A stretch of DNA of 64,000 nt from Halonotius pteroides (GCF_003605635.1 NZ_QMDW01000006.1:86903-150902); one strand, 5' to 3'; numbered from the stretch's first letter, positions 37,417-45,803 are shown. The notes: generated by a model not told the origin, from the sequence alone. A program made the numbers and translations.

Positions 37417-38249
37417 TCGGCATCAGCCTCCTTGTCGGCGTCTGCGTCGGCAGCCTTGTCGTCAGCGTCGTCCGCACCAGCAGCATCGCTGCCGGCGGCG
37501 AACTCGCTGTCGGCGTCGACGAAGTTCTCGTCGATGACGACGACGTACTCTTCGACCGTCTCGAAGCCGCCGCTCTCGTTGTTCGCGTACACCGTGTTGG
37601 AGCCGCTGCCCTGCGTGACAACGATCTCGTCGATCTCGCCGATATCGCCGGCGTGTTGGCCGTCGACAGCGGTGACAAGCGCGCCCGCCTCGTAGGTGAA
37701 GTGGGCGACGATCGATTTGTCATCGGTGTCGATAACGAGCGAGTCGTTTGTCGCGTACTCGCTGGCGTCGACGGCTTCGCCGTCTGCCCGAGACTCCGAA
37801 GGAGTCTCGCTGTTCTCGATACGAATGTTGGTGCCATCGTGGAGCGTCAGCTGGAAGTCGCCACCGCTGACCTGCTCTTTGCGAATGATCTTGCCGAGGC
37901 GGCTGCCGGCGGCGTCGCCATCGATCGGCGTCAGCGCAAGCCGGCCACCCTCGTCAGGGAAGACCCGGTAGTACTCCTCGCGTTCGGTGAAGGCGATGAT
38001 GTCGAACATGCCGATCGGCCGGCGTTCGTCGCTGATCGCATCACCGTTAACCAGCACCGAATCCTGGTTGAGCGCGTAGCGCGCCTCCTTCTTGGAGTCG
38101 ACGTAGCCCAGCACATCTCGCAGCAACACGAGCAGCGGCACCCCGTCTTCGCCGTGGGGGCCAGCCCCTGCTTTGACCGTGTACGTCTCGGTCTTCCGCT
38201 CGACCGGCCACGAGTTCGGCACTGAGAGTCGTTTCTGGTGGTTGCTCAT
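37413..38249 (-). CDS. rps4e: Ribosomal protein eS4 with inserted segment and acidic tail
   Basis: 278 residues, longer than the roughly 235 usual in haloarchaea. The S4 RNA-binding domain and central KOW-like domain are present ([19 protein letters not shown].., [32 protein letters not shown]). A segment of about 15 residues, [14 protein letters not shown], interrupts the family sequence between IRIEN and [10 protein letters not shown]. It is encoded by two back-to-back perfect palindromes at 37770-37784 and 37789-37809. The last 35 residues are Ala/Asp-rich. ATG overlaps rpl24 by four bases. Confidence 0.93.
   Translation of the reverse strand: MSNHQKRLSVPNSWPVERKTETYTVKAGAGPHGEDGVPLLVLLRDVLGYVDSKKEARYALNQDSVLVNGDAISDERRPIGMFDIIAFTEREEYYRVFPDEGGRLALTPIDGDAAGSRLGKIIRKEQVSGGDFQLTLHDGTNIRIENSETPSESRADGEAVDASEYATNDSLVIDTDDKSIVAHFTYEAGALVTAVDGQHAGDIGEIDEIVVTQGSGSNTVYANNESGGFETVEEYVVVIDENFVDADSEFAAGSDAAGADDADDKAADADADKEADAE
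37770..37809. repeat. Two adjacent perfect hairpins inside rps4e
   Basis: GACGGC-TTC-GCCGTC at 37770-37784 and CGAGACTCC-GAA-GGAGTCTCG at 37789-37809, stems of 6 and 9 bases with complementary loops. They coincide with the inserted stretch of eS4 and keep its reading frame, as a small palindromic insertion would. Confidence 0.7.
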
Positions 38250-38608
38250 GCGTTATCCTCCTCGCCGCGGAGTCGGGCCTCGCGCCGCTCGTCCTCAAGG
38301 GTCAACTCGGTCACGGTGACGTTGCTGGCATCGAGTGGGCGGGGAACCTCCTCCCCGTCGGCTTTCTCGATGGTCACGTCTTCGACGTGAATGACGGCGT
38401 CCGAGAGATCGACAGTGAGGACTTCGGCCTCGGTGCCGGCGAAATCGCCGCGTTGGACCTCGACGGTGTCGCCCGCGTTGACGCGGACGCTGCGGCGCTC
38501 GTACTCCTCGCGGAGGTCGCTCGACAACGGGGCCATGACCTGCTTGTGTCGCTCGTGGAGCGACGCGGTCGCGTCGGCCTGTCGTTGTTTGTGTGGTTGT
38601 GTCGTCAT
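38246..38608 (-). CDS. rpl24: Ribosomal protein uL24
   Basis: 120 residues from ATG 38608 ([28 protein letters not shown]). The KOW motif ([29 protein letters not shown]) is at about 39-67 and the C-terminal part is archaeal ([14 protein letters not shown]). The gene overlaps rps4e and rpl14 by four bases each. A longer in-frame start at 38947 runs through rpl14 and is rejected. Confidence 0.95.
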   Translation of the reverse strand: MTTQPHKQRQADATASLHERHKQVMAPLSSDLREEYERRSVRVNAGDTVEVQRGDFAGTEAEVLTVDLSDAVIHVEDVTIEKADGEEVPRPLDASNVTVTELTLEDERREARLRGEEDNA

Positions 38609-39003
38609 ACGATCATACTCGCCGTGGATGCAATGCTCCCGAAGCGTTCGGCGACTTCGCGTGCGATGGGCCCCTTGATGTCGGTGCCGCGGGGCTCCTC
38701 GTTTTCGTCGATGAGGACGGCCGCGTTGTCCTCGAACTTCATGCGAATGCCGTCGGGTCTGCGGATCGGCTTGCGCTGGCGGACGACGACCGCCTCCAGC
38801 ACCTGCCGCCGCATTTCGGGCGTGCCCTTGGTGACCGAGACGGTCACCTTGTCGGCAAGCCCGGCTTTGGGGTGTCGATTCTTCGTCCCGGAGTAGCCAG
38901 CCACGCTGATAACGCGCAGTTCGCGCGCCCCACTGTTGTCGGCACACGTGATCAGCGAGCCCTTTTCGAGGCCCTGTGTCACGTCAGCTTTGAGCGCCTC
39001 CAT
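38605..39003 (-). CDS. rpl14: Ribosomal protein uL14
   Basis: 132 residues, the full archaeal length. Conserved segments: [41 protein letters not shown] and [43 protein letters not shown]. It sits at the subunit interface bridging 16S and 23S rRNA. ATG overlaps the uS17 stop by one base and its stop overlaps rpl24. Confidence 0.97.
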   Translation of the reverse strand: MEALKADVTQGLEKGSLITCADNSGARELRVISVAGYSGTKNRHPKAGLADKVTVSVTKGTPEMRRQVLEAVVVRQRKPIRRPDGIRMKFEDNAAVLIDENEEPRGTDIKGPIAREVAERFGSIASTASMIV

Positions 39004-39344
39004 CAGGCATCGCCTCCGCTTGCGACGACAACATGGGATTTCGTCTTCGACAGCGGGCGGGTCTCCGCGATCCGTACTTCGTCACCAACATCGAGTCCGT
39101 CGAGTACGCCGGGTACGTGCGCCGGAATACGGGATCGGCGTTTCATGTACCGATCGTATTTGGGCACGAACACGTCGTACTCCTGCTCGACGATGACGGT
39201 CTTTGCCATATCCGTCGAGACAACAGTCCCACTGCGGGTCTGGCCTCGAACGGGTAGCTGTCCGTAGAACGGACACGTCTCGTAGTCATACTCCTCCGGG
39301 TTTTCTGGTTCCGGAGGCATGGGTACGTCAAGTCCTATCGCCAT
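39003..39344 (-). CDS. rps17: Ribosomal protein uS17
   Basis: 113 residues. The OB-fold of uS17 is seen in [54 protein letters not shown], and the N-terminal archaeal extension ([24 protein letters not shown]) is typical. Its ATG overlaps the end of rnp1 by ten bases. Confidence 0.96.
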   Translation of the reverse strand: MAIGLDVPMPPEPENPEEYDYETCPFYGQLPVRGQTRSGTVVSTDMAKTVIVEQEYDVFVPKYDRYMKRRSRIPAHVPGVLDGLDVGDEVRIAETRPLSKTKSHVVVASGGDA

Positions 39345-39820
39345 TTCGAATCTCCTGTGCGTTCAGTCCGCGCTGCAGGCCGCACACACAGCGTGTGTCC
39401 ATCCACCGTTACGTAGACTCCGCCCTCGCATCCACCCGTAAATGGGTTTGCGGAACATCCCGACGGCCACGACTGACGGGGGCGAACCCCCGCAGTATCC
39501 TCGCCGAGTTCGAACGGAGACCCTGCGGTCGGCCGACCACCCGAGTGGGTGTCCGGTGTGGCCTCAGCCACGCCGGCCGCAGCGGCTTCATCTGTGTCGC
39601 CTGCAGTCTGATCAGCGGTCGATACAAGTGCCATCTCGAAGGTCGTCCCCGCCTTTGGGACGCGTTTCTCACCCGAGTCGGTCGCAACCACGAACGTCTG
39701 CATCGTCTCGCTGACAACGCGGCCGCTGAGCCCGACAAGGTCGGGGTTGGGCGCGTCGGCGACCCGGATCGGGACGCCGATGAGTTCGTGTCGCGTGAGT
39801 GTCTCGGGTGTCAGTGGCAT
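39335..39820 (-). CDS. rnp1: RNase P protein component 1 (Rpp29/Pop4) with long insertion
   Basis: 161 residues, versus about 95-100 for typical archaeal Rpp29, the Sm-like beta-barrel protein that binds RNase P RNA. The family core is at 8-66 (LTRHELIGVPIRVADAPNPDLVGLSGRVVSETMQTFVV) and 135-155 (VYVTVDGHTLCVRPAARTER). Between them is a 68-residue Ala/Thr/Gly-rich insertion (67-134), whose DNA (39419-39622) contains several short perfect hairpins. It is coupled to rps17 by a ten-base overlap. Rpp29 normally lies here in archaeal spc operons. Confidence 0.9.
   Translation of the reverse strand: MPLTPETLTRHELIGVPIRVADAPNPDLVGLSGRVVSETMQTFVVATDSGEKRVPKAGTTFEMALVSTADQTAGDTDEAAAAGVAEATPDTHSGGRPTAGSPFELGEDTAGVRPRQSWPSGCSANPFTGGCEGGVYVTVDGHTLCVRPAARTERTGDSKWR
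39434..39571. repeat. Cluster of short hairpins in the rnp1 insertion
   Basis: Four small perfect hairpins: ACCC/GGGT at 39434-39447; CGGGGG-CGAA-CCCCCG at 39477-39492; CACCC-GAGT-GGGTG at 39538-39551; GTGGC-CTCA-GCCAC at 39558-39571. All lie within the part of rnp1 that encodes the non-conserved 68-residue insertion. Confidence 0.55.
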
Positions 39821-39822
39821 CG

Positions 39823-39894
39823 TTATTCCTCAGTCTCGTCTGCGTCGAGGTCGCCCGTCTCACGGCTATCGCCGTTCGACTTTGGTGATCTCAT
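39823..39894 (-). CDS. Possible 23-residue ORF between rpl29 and rnp1
   Basis: An ORF starting ATG at 39894, encoding MRSPKSNGDSRETGDLDADET plus two Glu and stopping at 39823. Its start overlaps the rpl29 stop as ATGA, and its stop lies 2 bases before the rnp1 start, so it would be translationally coupled on both sides. It begins inside a 9-base hairpin (39884-39905) and contains another (39862-39875). It resembles no protein I know, and could be a real micropeptide or a byproduct of palindrome insertion. Low confidence. Confidence 0.3.
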   Translation of the reverse strand: MRSPKSNGDSRETGDLDADETEE

Positions 39895-39905
39895 TCGAGA
39901 TCACC
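39884..39905. repeat. Perfect 9-base hairpin at the rpl29 stop
   Basis: GGTGATCTC and GAGATCACC flank a four-base loop (ATTC). The hairpin contains the rpl29 stop and the ATG of the 23-codon ORF, so it could affect termination or re-initiation of translation between rpl29 and rnp1. Confidence 0.6.
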
Positions 39906-40097
39906 CTCTTCGCGCTGGATCGTCTTGATCCGCGCGATCGCCCGCCGCAGCTTTTTCAGCTTGGTCGGATCCTCAGGCACGCCACCGGCGGCCTGCAGCG
40001 CCTTCGTGTTGAGCAGCTCAGTTTCGAGCTCTTCGAGCTCGACCTCGCGCTCGGCGGCCGTCATATCACGGAGTTCTTCGGGGCGAATCATCGTCAT
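39891..40097 (-). CDS. rpl29: Ribosomal protein uL29
   Basis: 68 residues. The helical bundle sequence MTMIRPEELRDMTAAEREVELEELETELLNTKALQAAGG is typical of archaeal uL29 (RPEEIRDMT, ELRAELL.. pattern). Its ATG overlaps the rps3 stop by four bases. The end lies inside a palindrome. Confidence 0.95.
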   Translation of the reverse strand: MTMIRPEELRDMTAAEREVELEELETELLNTKALQAAGGVPEDPTKLKKLRRAIARIKTIQREEGDLE

Positions 40098-41056
40098 TGC
40101 TCAGCCTCCGTGTCCGCGTCGCCGTCGTCGGCGTCTTCCATCTCCTCAACGAGATCGGCTGCCTCTTCGGCAACGTCCTCGTCGAGATCCTCGTCGGCGA
40201 CGGAATCGCCGTCGTCGGCCGCCGCGTCGTCGTCGCTGGCGTCAGCTGCCTCGTCGTCAGCATCGGTCTCGGCGGTCTCGTCGATAACTTCCTCGACGAT
40301 CTCCTCGTCGATGACCTCGGCCGGATCCTCATCCGGCACCTCGACATCCTCGTCGTCGACGGCTGCGGCGTCGTCATCCTCGGGTTCGCCGGCGAGGAGC
40401 TCCTCGACGCTCTCGTCATCGTCGGCGTCAACAACAGCCTGCTCGACGGGGTCGATCTCGACATCCTCGTTGATGGCGAAGTCGTCGGGCAGGGTTGCTC
40501 CCGGCGGGATGATCTTCACGGTCACGCCGATCGTGCCGAGCTTCATCACGGCGACGCCTTGGCCGTCGTCGACCACGTCTTGGGCAGGTTCGCCGTTGTG
40601 TTTGATGTAGCCACGGTTGAACTTCTCGACGCGTGAGCGTGCACCCGTGACCTTGCCGCTGAGAACGATCTCCGCGCCGAGCGCGCCGGCTTCCATGATC
40701 CGGTCGATCGTGGTGTGACCGGCTTTCCGGAAGTACCAGCCGCGTTCTAAGGCGTTGGCCAGCCGGTCGGCGACGATCCGGGCGTTGAGATCCGGCTCGT
40801 CGACCTCTTGAACATCGACCTGTGGGTCGTCCATCCCGAACTCCTCGGTGAGGGTGGTGGTGATCTTGCGGATGTTCTTCCCACCTTTGCCGATCACCAT
40901 CCCGGGTTTCTCGGCTTTGAGGACGATCTGGGTGCCCATCGGCGTTTTGGCGATGTTCATGCCGCCGTAGCCCGCCCGGTCGAGCTCGTCTTGGAAGAAC
41001 TCGTCAATCTGGGCGCGCTGGAGGCCGTTTTCGATAAACTGCTGTTCGTCGGCCAT
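40094..41056 (-). CDS. rps3: Ribosomal protein uS3 with long acidic C-terminal tail
   Basis: 320 residues. The KH domain (MGTQIVLKAEKPGMVIGKGGKNIRKITTTLTEEFGMDDPQVDVQEV, with the GKGG loop) and C-terminal domain to about residue 195 are standard. An Asp/Glu/Ala-rich tail of about 125 residues follows. Acidic tails are known in haloarchaeal uS3, and this one is long. The tail helps solubility in high salt; no further function is visible. Overlaps rpl29 and rpl22. Confidence 0.96.
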   Translation of the reverse strand: MADEQQFIENGLQRAQIDEFFQDELDRAGYGGMNIAKTPMGTQIVLKAEKPGMVIGKGGKNIRKITTTLTEEFGMDDPQVDVQEVDEPDLNARIVADRLANALERGWYFRKAGHTTIDRIMEAGALGAEIVLSGKVTGARSRVEKFNRGYIKHNGEPAQDVVDDGQGVAVMKLGTIGVTVKIIPPGATLPDDFAINEDVEIDPVEQAVVDADDDESVEELLAGEPEDDDAAAVDDEDVEVPDEDPAEVIDEEIVEEVIDETAETDADDEAADASDDDAAADDGDSVADEDLDEDVAEEAADLVEEMEDADDGDADTEAEQ

Positions 41057-41523
41057 CAGTCTGCCTCCTCCGGTGCTTCAAGCACCAGCTCAACATCACA
41101 GAGCGTGGTGTTTGAGGGGCTGGCGCGGCCGAAGGCTCGTGAGGTACGACCCTGCTGTTCGCCCACCTTGTGGGGGGCGACGTGGGCGATCTCCATCGCG
41201 GGGCCGTCGAAACCCTGCTCGCTGCCGTTGTTGCGGGCGTTGATCAGGAGCTTCTTGAAGTCCTTTGCGGCCTTCTCGGGGTAGCGGCCGGCATCCCAGC
41301 CGTCGATATCCGAGCGGTGACCGACGCCGGTGTTGTGTTGTTTGAACGGCACCGACCGCTCCTCGGCGATAACCGCATCGAGGTACTCGATGGCCTCGCT
41401 GACGGGCATCCCCTTGATCTCGCGGGCGATGGCCTTGCTGTGCTTCAGGCTGATGGGCCGCTCCCGGATAATTGCTTTCGCGGTGGTCTCGGGGTCGGCC
41501 TCGACGCTGTAGTTGATTCCCAT
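41056..41523 (-). CDS. rpl22: Ribosomal protein uL22
   Basis: 155 residues. It lines the peptide exit tunnel. Archaeal uL22 hallmarks: MGINYSVEADPETTAKAIIRERPISLKHSKAIAREIKGMPVSEAIEYLDAV and HRSDIDGWDAGRYPEKAAKDFKKLLINARNN. The stop overlaps rps3 by one base and the start is 4 bases from rps19. Confidence 0.96.
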   Translation of the reverse strand: MGINYSVEADPETTAKAIIRERPISLKHSKAIAREIKGMPVSEAIEYLDAVIAEERSVPFKQHNTGVGHRSDIDGWDAGRYPEKAAKDFKKLLINARNNGSEQGFDGPAMEIAHVAPHKVGEQQGRTSRAFGRASPSNTTLCDVELVLEAPEEAD

Positions 41524-41526
41524 AGG

Positions 41527-41949
41527 TTACTTGAGCGGCACGAACTTTGAGGAGCGGGTCGCGCCAATCCCGGCCTGTCCGTGCTCAACCGAGGTGCGGG
41601 TGAGCTGGAACTCGCCGAGATAGTGCCCGATCATCTCGGGTTTGACCTCGACGCGCTCGAAGCTCTGTCCGGTGTAGACAGCGAACGTCAGCCCAACGAA
41701 CGCCGGCAGAACGGGCATGTCCCGCAGATGAGTTCGCAGCGGGTTGTTCGCCGTCTCCTCTTCGGTGCTGTCTCTGGCTTTTGCCAGCAGCTTCTGGTGT
41801 TCCGCGGACAGTCCACGGGTGATGGTGCGCCGCTGTCGAGCGGGAAGCAGTTCCGCAACCTCGTCAAGCTCCATGTCCTGCAGCTCGTCGAGCGTGTGAC
41901 CGCGGTAGGTGAACTCACCGTCACGGCCGGTTCGGTATTCAGTACTCAT
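41527..41949 (-). CDS. rps19: Ribosomal protein uS19
   Basis: 140 residues. Contains the uS19 core [61 protein letters not shown], as in archaeal S19, with an archaea-type N-terminal extension ([30 protein letters not shown]). Its ATG overlaps the rpl2 stop by one base. Confidence 0.97.
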   Translation of the reverse strand: MSTEYRTGRDGEFTYRGHTLDELQDMELDEVAELLPARQRRTITRGLSAEHQKLLAKARDSTEEETANNPLRTHLRDMPVLPAFVGLTFAVYTGQSFERVEVKPEMIGHYLGEFQLTRTSVEHGQAGIGATRSSKFVPLK

Positions 41950-42677
41950 TAGTTACCTCCCGTGCTGCCACGGCCGGTGCGTTTCGAGGCGATATCGCCG
42001 ACCTTCCGTCCCGGCGGGGCATCCCGCGAGACCGATTTCGGCTTGCCGGGGTGTTGGCGACCACCGCCACCGAAGGGGTGGTCGATGGCGTTCATCGCAA
42101 CACCACGGACGCGGGGGTACTTCGTCCCGCGAGCCTTCATCTTGTGATGTTTGTTGCCAGCCTTGACAAACGGCTTTTCGGTGCGGCCACCGCCGGCAAC
42201 GACGCCGATCGTGGCACGGCACTCGGGGTTGAGCCGTTTGACCTCACCGCTCGGCAGCTGGATGACAGCCACGTTGCGGTCGTGTGTCATTAGCTGCGCC
42301 GAAACGCCCGTTGCGCGAGCGAACTTCCCACCGTCACCGGGGGAGCTCTCGACGTTGCAGATAAGCACACCCTCCGGGATCTCACCGATCGGCAGCGTGT
42401 TGCCAGGTTTGATCTCCGCGCTAACGCCGACCTGGATCGTCTCACCAACAGCCACGCCCTCGGGGGCGAGAATGAGGCGGCGGTCGCCGTCCTCGAACTC
42501 CACGTCTGCGAGGGGGGCACTCCGGGCGGGATCGTGTTCGATGTCGACGATCTCACCGGAAATCGTGTCGGTGTCTTCGGACTTTTTGTGCGACAGTTCG
42601 GCCTTGTAGCGGTGTGATGGCGCGCGGAAGGTTGGGCCACCACGGCCGCGTCGTTGTCCCTGAATTCGTCGTCCCAT
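41949..42677 (-). CDS. rpl2: Ribosomal protein uL2
   Basis: 242 residues. uL2 binds near the peptidyl transferase centre. The signature [48 protein letters not shown] with its key His is complete, as is the N-terminal [23 protein letters not shown]. It is one base from rpl23. Confidence 0.97.
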   Translation of the reverse strand: MGRRIQGQRRGRGGPTFRAPSHRYKAELSHKKSEDTDTISGEIVDIEHDPARSAPLADVEFEDGDRRLILAPEGVAVGETIQVGVSAEIKPGNTLPIGEIPEGVLICNVESSPGDGGKFARATGVSAQLMTHDRNVAVIQLPSGEVKRLNPECRATIGVVAGGGRTEKPFVKAGNKHHKMKARGTKYPRVRGVAMNAIDHPFGGGGRQHPGKPKSVSRDAPPGRKVGDIASKRTGRGSTGGN

Positions 42678-42678
42678 C

Positions 42679-42933
42679 TTAGAACACCCCGATTCTGGAG
42701 GCGATCTCGGTCGCGTCGTCCTCGTCGCTCAGCGTGATCGTCGCCTTCTTGTCGGCATCCGGTGTGATCTGCGTGTTGATGTCGACGACGGTCACGTCGT
42801 ATCGCTCTTCGATCTCGTCGCTGATTGCGGGTTTGCTGGCGTCGATGTGGGTGATGAACTGCAGCTTGTTGTCGAAGTCCATCTCGTCCATCGCCTTCTC
42901 GGTAACCAACGGATGTTCGAGTACCGAGTTCAT
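42679..42933 (-). CDS. rpl23: Ribosomal protein uL23
   Basis: 84 residues. MNSVLEHPLVTEKAMDEMDFDNKLQFITHIDASKPAISDEIEERYDVTVVDINTQITPDADKKATITL matches archaeal uL23, at the tunnel exit where SRP and Sec dock. It overlaps rpl4 by four bases. Confidence 0.96.
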   Translation of the reverse strand: MNSVLEHPLVTEKAMDEMDFDNKLQFITHIDASKPAISDEIEERYDVTVVDINTQITPDADKKATITLSDEDDATEIASRIGVF

Positions 42934-43676
42934 CGGTCGGCCACCTCCGCGATCGCGCTTTCGGTGTAGATCGTGAGTCGGCCCGGATGCGTGCCGGGGG
43001 CCAGATCCTCAACGTTGACATCGTGGGCGGTCGCCACGTCAGCACCCGCAAGGTTGCGAGCGGCCTTCGAGGGTTCCTCACTGGTCACGAAGAGAATCGA
43101 TTTTGGCTCCTGATACTTGCGGCCACGGGTCGTTCCCTGACCGGCACGGATCGTCTTCCCCTCGTCGGCGCGCTCGATGTCGTCGTCGACACCGAGGGCT
43201 TCGAGCAGGGAGACGACCTCCTGGGTCTTCACGAGATCCTCAAACTCGTCGTCGACAACAAGCGGGAGGTCGAGATCATCGTCGAACTCGTGGCCACGGT
43301 CGGCGACGCGGTCGGCGTCGGTCGTGGCGGCGAGTGCGGATCGCGTTGCCAGCTGTCGTGTCTGTTTGTTGATCGATTTGCCCTGTTCCTTCTCGGCCTT
43401 CGGTGGGTGTGCACGGCGGCCCCCAACGGCGTGAGGGACGCGTTTCACGACGCCGTCCTGTCGGGGGTCGTGAGACATGCCGCGGCCGCTGCCCATCGAT
43501 TCGGCGGGCGTTCGCAGCCCGGCGAACTCGTCGGCACCGTAGGCCTGTTTCCGGTTTGCCTGTGCGGCGACGACAGCCTGCTGGATGAGATCCGGACGGA
43601 AATGGGTCTCAAAGACCGCCGGAAGCTCGACCGAGCCGGCGTCGTCACCGTTCAGGTCGCGTACTGTTGCCTGCAT
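42930..43676 (-). CDS. rpl4: Ribosomal protein uL4
   Basis: 248 residues. The archaeal L4 start MQATVRDLNGDDAGSVELPAVFETHFRPDLIQQAVVAAQANRKQAYG is followed by the long loop and globular domain (AVGGRRAHPPKAEKEQGKSINKQTRQLATRSALAATTDA). No disruption is seen. Two bases separate it from rpl3. Confidence 0.97.
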   Translation of the reverse strand: MQATVRDLNGDDAGSVELPAVFETHFRPDLIQQAVVAAQANRKQAYGADEFAGLRTPAESMGSGRGMSHDPRQDGVVKRVPHAVGGRRAHPPKAEKEQGKSINKQTRQLATRSALAATTDADRVADRGHEFDDDLDLPLVVDDEFEDLVKTQEVVSLLEALGVDDDIERADEGKTIRAGQGTTRGRKYQEPKSILFVTSEEPSKAARNLAGADVATAHDVNVEDLAPGTHPGRLTIYTESAIAEVADR

Positions 43677-43678
43677 AG

Positions 43679-44695
43679 TTAGCCCTGATTGGATGCGGTT
43701 GAGACGTACCGAACCTCGGGGTCGAGGCGCGGGGTGTCGTTCGGCCGGATGGCCGGGCGGAACCGCAGCAGCCGTTGGTTCGGGCCGGGCAGCGACCCTT
43801 TGATCAACACATAGTTGCCGTCGACCTCGCCGTGATTGACGAAGCCGCCGTCAACGCTAGCCTCGTCGCCGTCGCCGATGTCGATCAGGCGTTTGTTGAG
43901 CTCGGTTCGCTGCTGGTAGCCGGTCTGTCCTTGCTGTGGCACCGTCGAACGGACGCGGGAGGGGTTCCACGGACCGAGGTTGCCGATCCGGCGTCGCCAG
44001 CCCTGGCGGGCGTGTTTGCCCTTCCGTTTCTGGACGCCCCACCGCTTGACGGGGCCTTGGGTGCCTTTTCCTTTCGTGATCCCTGACACGTCGAGATACT
44101 CGCCGGCGCGGAACACGTCGTCGACGCTGTGTTCGCCGCCGTCGTCGAGGAGATCGAGCCCGAAGTCGGCGCGCTCGCTGAGTGCGCCGCCGCCGACGCG
44201 TGTCTCCATGATGTCGGGTTTCTTTTTCGGAACGTTGGGACTCTCGTCGGGAACGGTGTGGGTGATCAATCGCAGATCGTCGACGTTCCCGGCGTCGAGC
44301 TCGTTCCGAAGGGCCTCCGAGTCTGCCTCGAAGGTGTCTTCGGCCGGCAGGTCGAGGGCGCGGTCGAGTTCGTCGTGGAACTCGGTGGCCCAAACCTCGG
44401 AAACCGGCTTCTGTCCGTACGGCGTCTCTTCGTAGGCTCGGAGCGCGACCGCCCGCATCGGCGGCACCTCGACGACCGTGACGGGAACGGATTCCTCCAT
44501 CCCTTCACGCGAGGAGTCCGCCTCGTCGTTGACCATGACAACGTGGGTCATCCCGGCCTTGTAGCCGGCGAACCCCTGCGGCGCGGGTGCGCCGTCGTCG
44601 TCAGGCCACGAGCGGATGCGTGGGACTTCCGAGTCCGCACGCGTGCGGGGGCTAAAGCCCAGCGAGCCTTTGCGTGGTCTGCTTGGTTGTGGCAT
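43679..44695 (-). CDS. rpl3: Ribosomal protein uL3
   Basis: 338 residues from ATG 44695 (MPQPSRPRKGSLGFSPRTRADSEVPRIRSWP). The two-domain uL3 is clear, with the long loop reaching the peptidyl transferase centre (GVQKRKGKHARQGWRRRIGNLGPWNPSRVRSTVPQQGQTGYQQRTE). In-frame extension to 44830 would overlap the SPOUT gene and is rejected. First ribosomal gene after the SPOUT gene. Confidence 0.96.
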   Translation of the reverse strand: MPQPSRPRKGSLGFSPRTRADSEVPRIRSWPDDDGAPAPQGFAGYKAGMTHVVMVNDEADSSREGMEESVPVTVVEVPPMRAVALRAYEETPYGQKPVSEVWATEFHDELDRALDLPAEDTFEADSEALRNELDAGNVDDLRLITHTVPDESPNVPKKKPDIMETRVGGGALSERADFGLDLLDDGGEHSVDDVFRAGEYLDVSGITKGKGTQGPVKRWGVQKRKGKHARQGWRRRIGNLGPWNPSRVRSTVPQQGQTGYQQRTELNKRLIDIGDGDEASVDGGFVNHGEVDGNYVLIKGSLPGPNQRLLRFRPAIRPNDTPRLDPEVRYVSTASNQG

Positions 44696-44699
44696 GTGG

Positions 44700-45578
44700 T
44701 TACTCCGTGAGTGTGAGGCAGGCAAGCGTTGCGAACATCGCTTCCTCGGTTCGCACCGTCTCGCTGCCCTGTCGCGGAATCGTATTGAGCCAGCGGTCGA
44801 ACCCCCGGTTGGAGTCGACGTGGTCGTCATCCAAGCCGTACGGCTTGGCGTCCCCAGCTGCGTCAGCAGCCGAGATTGCCTCGGGTGGGATCCCGAGTAT
44901 CTCCGGCAGCCCGCGGCCCGGCGCGCCGAAAGCGACGGTCAGCCCGTCCCGGTAGTCGGGACGGAACTCGGCCAATCGCGTGATGGACAGCTGCTGTCCA
45001 TGACGGGAGGTGGCGATCCGTCGTCCGGCGGCGTCGGCAAGGACGGCCGACAGGTTCACAGTCGCCACGTCGAAGCCCGGTGTGGGCTCGTCGACGAGGC
45101 GCGCGCGAACCGGTTCTCTCGAAGAGATCCTGACGGTGACGCGCTCCCCCTCAGCCGGTGTCGCCATCGACGGCGGCACGGTGAGAGAGATCGGGTGTTG
45201 CAGTCCGCAAGTGACCCGAACGCGGCCTTCAGATCCGACCTCGGTCACGATTCCCTGGTTGACAGCCGACTCGGACGAATCGGCTGTGGTCTGCGACGAG
45301 ACCCGTAAGGGCGGAAGCACGCCCGCAAACTGCAGTTCATCGCGTTTGCCCCACACCTCATCTTTGAGCTGCGGCGGTGTCGCGGCGTACTGCAGCACGA
45401 TGCGGACGAAGGCTTCGCCCCACCGACGTTCGCCATCCCGGTCGGGGAAGACGCGGAGTCGGTCGGCCCGGAACACCGCTGCCGCGCGGGCAACGTAGCC
45501 GAGCTTGCGAGTTGCCTCGCGTTTGTCCTCGGCTTCCCGGACGACCGACGACGGAATCAGTAGTGTGAGTCCGTCCAT
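44700..45578 (-). CDS. Putative RNA methyltransferase, SPOUT class (COG2106-type)
   Basis: 292 residues at the head of the ribosomal operon. The C-terminal segment VAFGAPGRGLPEILGI ... GFDRWLNTIPRQGSETVRTEEAMFATLA shows a glycine-rich loop and the NTIPxQGSETVRTEEA motif of the archaeal SPOUT family annotated as putative RNA uridine-N3 methyltransferase. The N-terminus (MDGLTLLIPSSVVREAEDKREATRKLGYVARAAAVFRADRLRVFPD) is typical. The segment AADAAGDAKPYGLDDDHV near 235-252 is encoded by a perfect 18-base palindrome and looks like an insertion. The substrate, likely rRNA, is inferred from operon position. Confidence 0.85.
   Translation of the reverse strand: MDGLTLLIPSSVVREAEDKREATRKLGYVARAAAVFRADRLRVFPDRDGERRWGEAFVRIVLQYAATPPQLKDEVWGKRDELQFAGVLPPLRVSSQTTADSSESAVNQGIVTEVGSEGRVRVTCGLQHPISLTVPPSMATPAEGERVTVRISSREPVRARLVDEPTPGFDVATVNLSAVLADAAGRRIATSRHGQQLSITRLAEFRPDYRDGLTVAFGAPGRGLPEILGIPPEAISAADAAGDAKPYGLDDDHVDSNRGFDRWLNTIPRQGSETVRTEEAMFATLACLTLTE
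44831..44870. repeat. Perfect 18-base palindrome plus hairpin in the SPOUT gene
   Basis: CCAAGCCGT and ACGGCTTGG with no spacer (44831-44848), then GCTGC-GTCA-GCAGC (44857-44870). Together they encode the atypical AADAAGDAKPYGL stretch. Confidence 0.6.
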
Positions 45579-45623
45579 CGGTCTGTCTCGTCGCTAGACT
45601 GTAACCACGCTTTCCGACGGGAG

Positions 45624-45632
45624 CCTAAAAGG
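45624..45632 (-). promoter_or_regulatory. TATA-like element before the ribosomal operon
   Basis: Minus-strand CCTTTTAGG about 50 bases before the SPOUT ATG, giving a possible short leader of about 20 bases for the S10/spc operon. Confidence 0.35.
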
Positions 45633-45774
45633 ATAGCGGAACGACCCGCGCCGTGTGGGCCGTTCACACGCTCGTTAGCCGCTGATACGGCCGAACTGAG
45701 GGTGTGAACGGATCGCACGCACCGTGTTATGTCATGCCGTCGGTCATACCGCTTGTCTGTGACGTTAATGAATG

Positions 45775-45784
45775 TTTATTATTA
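45775..45784 (+). promoter_or_regulatory. TATA-like element of the alcohol dehydrogenase gene
   Basis: TTTATTATTA centred about 25 bases before the ATG at 45804, fitting leaderless transcription. Confidence 0.4.
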
Positions 45785-45803
45785 TTCGGCGAGATATGCT
45801 ATC

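Noticed and set aside
40097..40636. Plus-strand ORF of 179 residues opposite rps3
   Set aside because: It is a shadow of the acidic uS3 tail; the hydrophobic look (Val/Leu/Gly-rich) comes from the complement of GAC/GAG codons.
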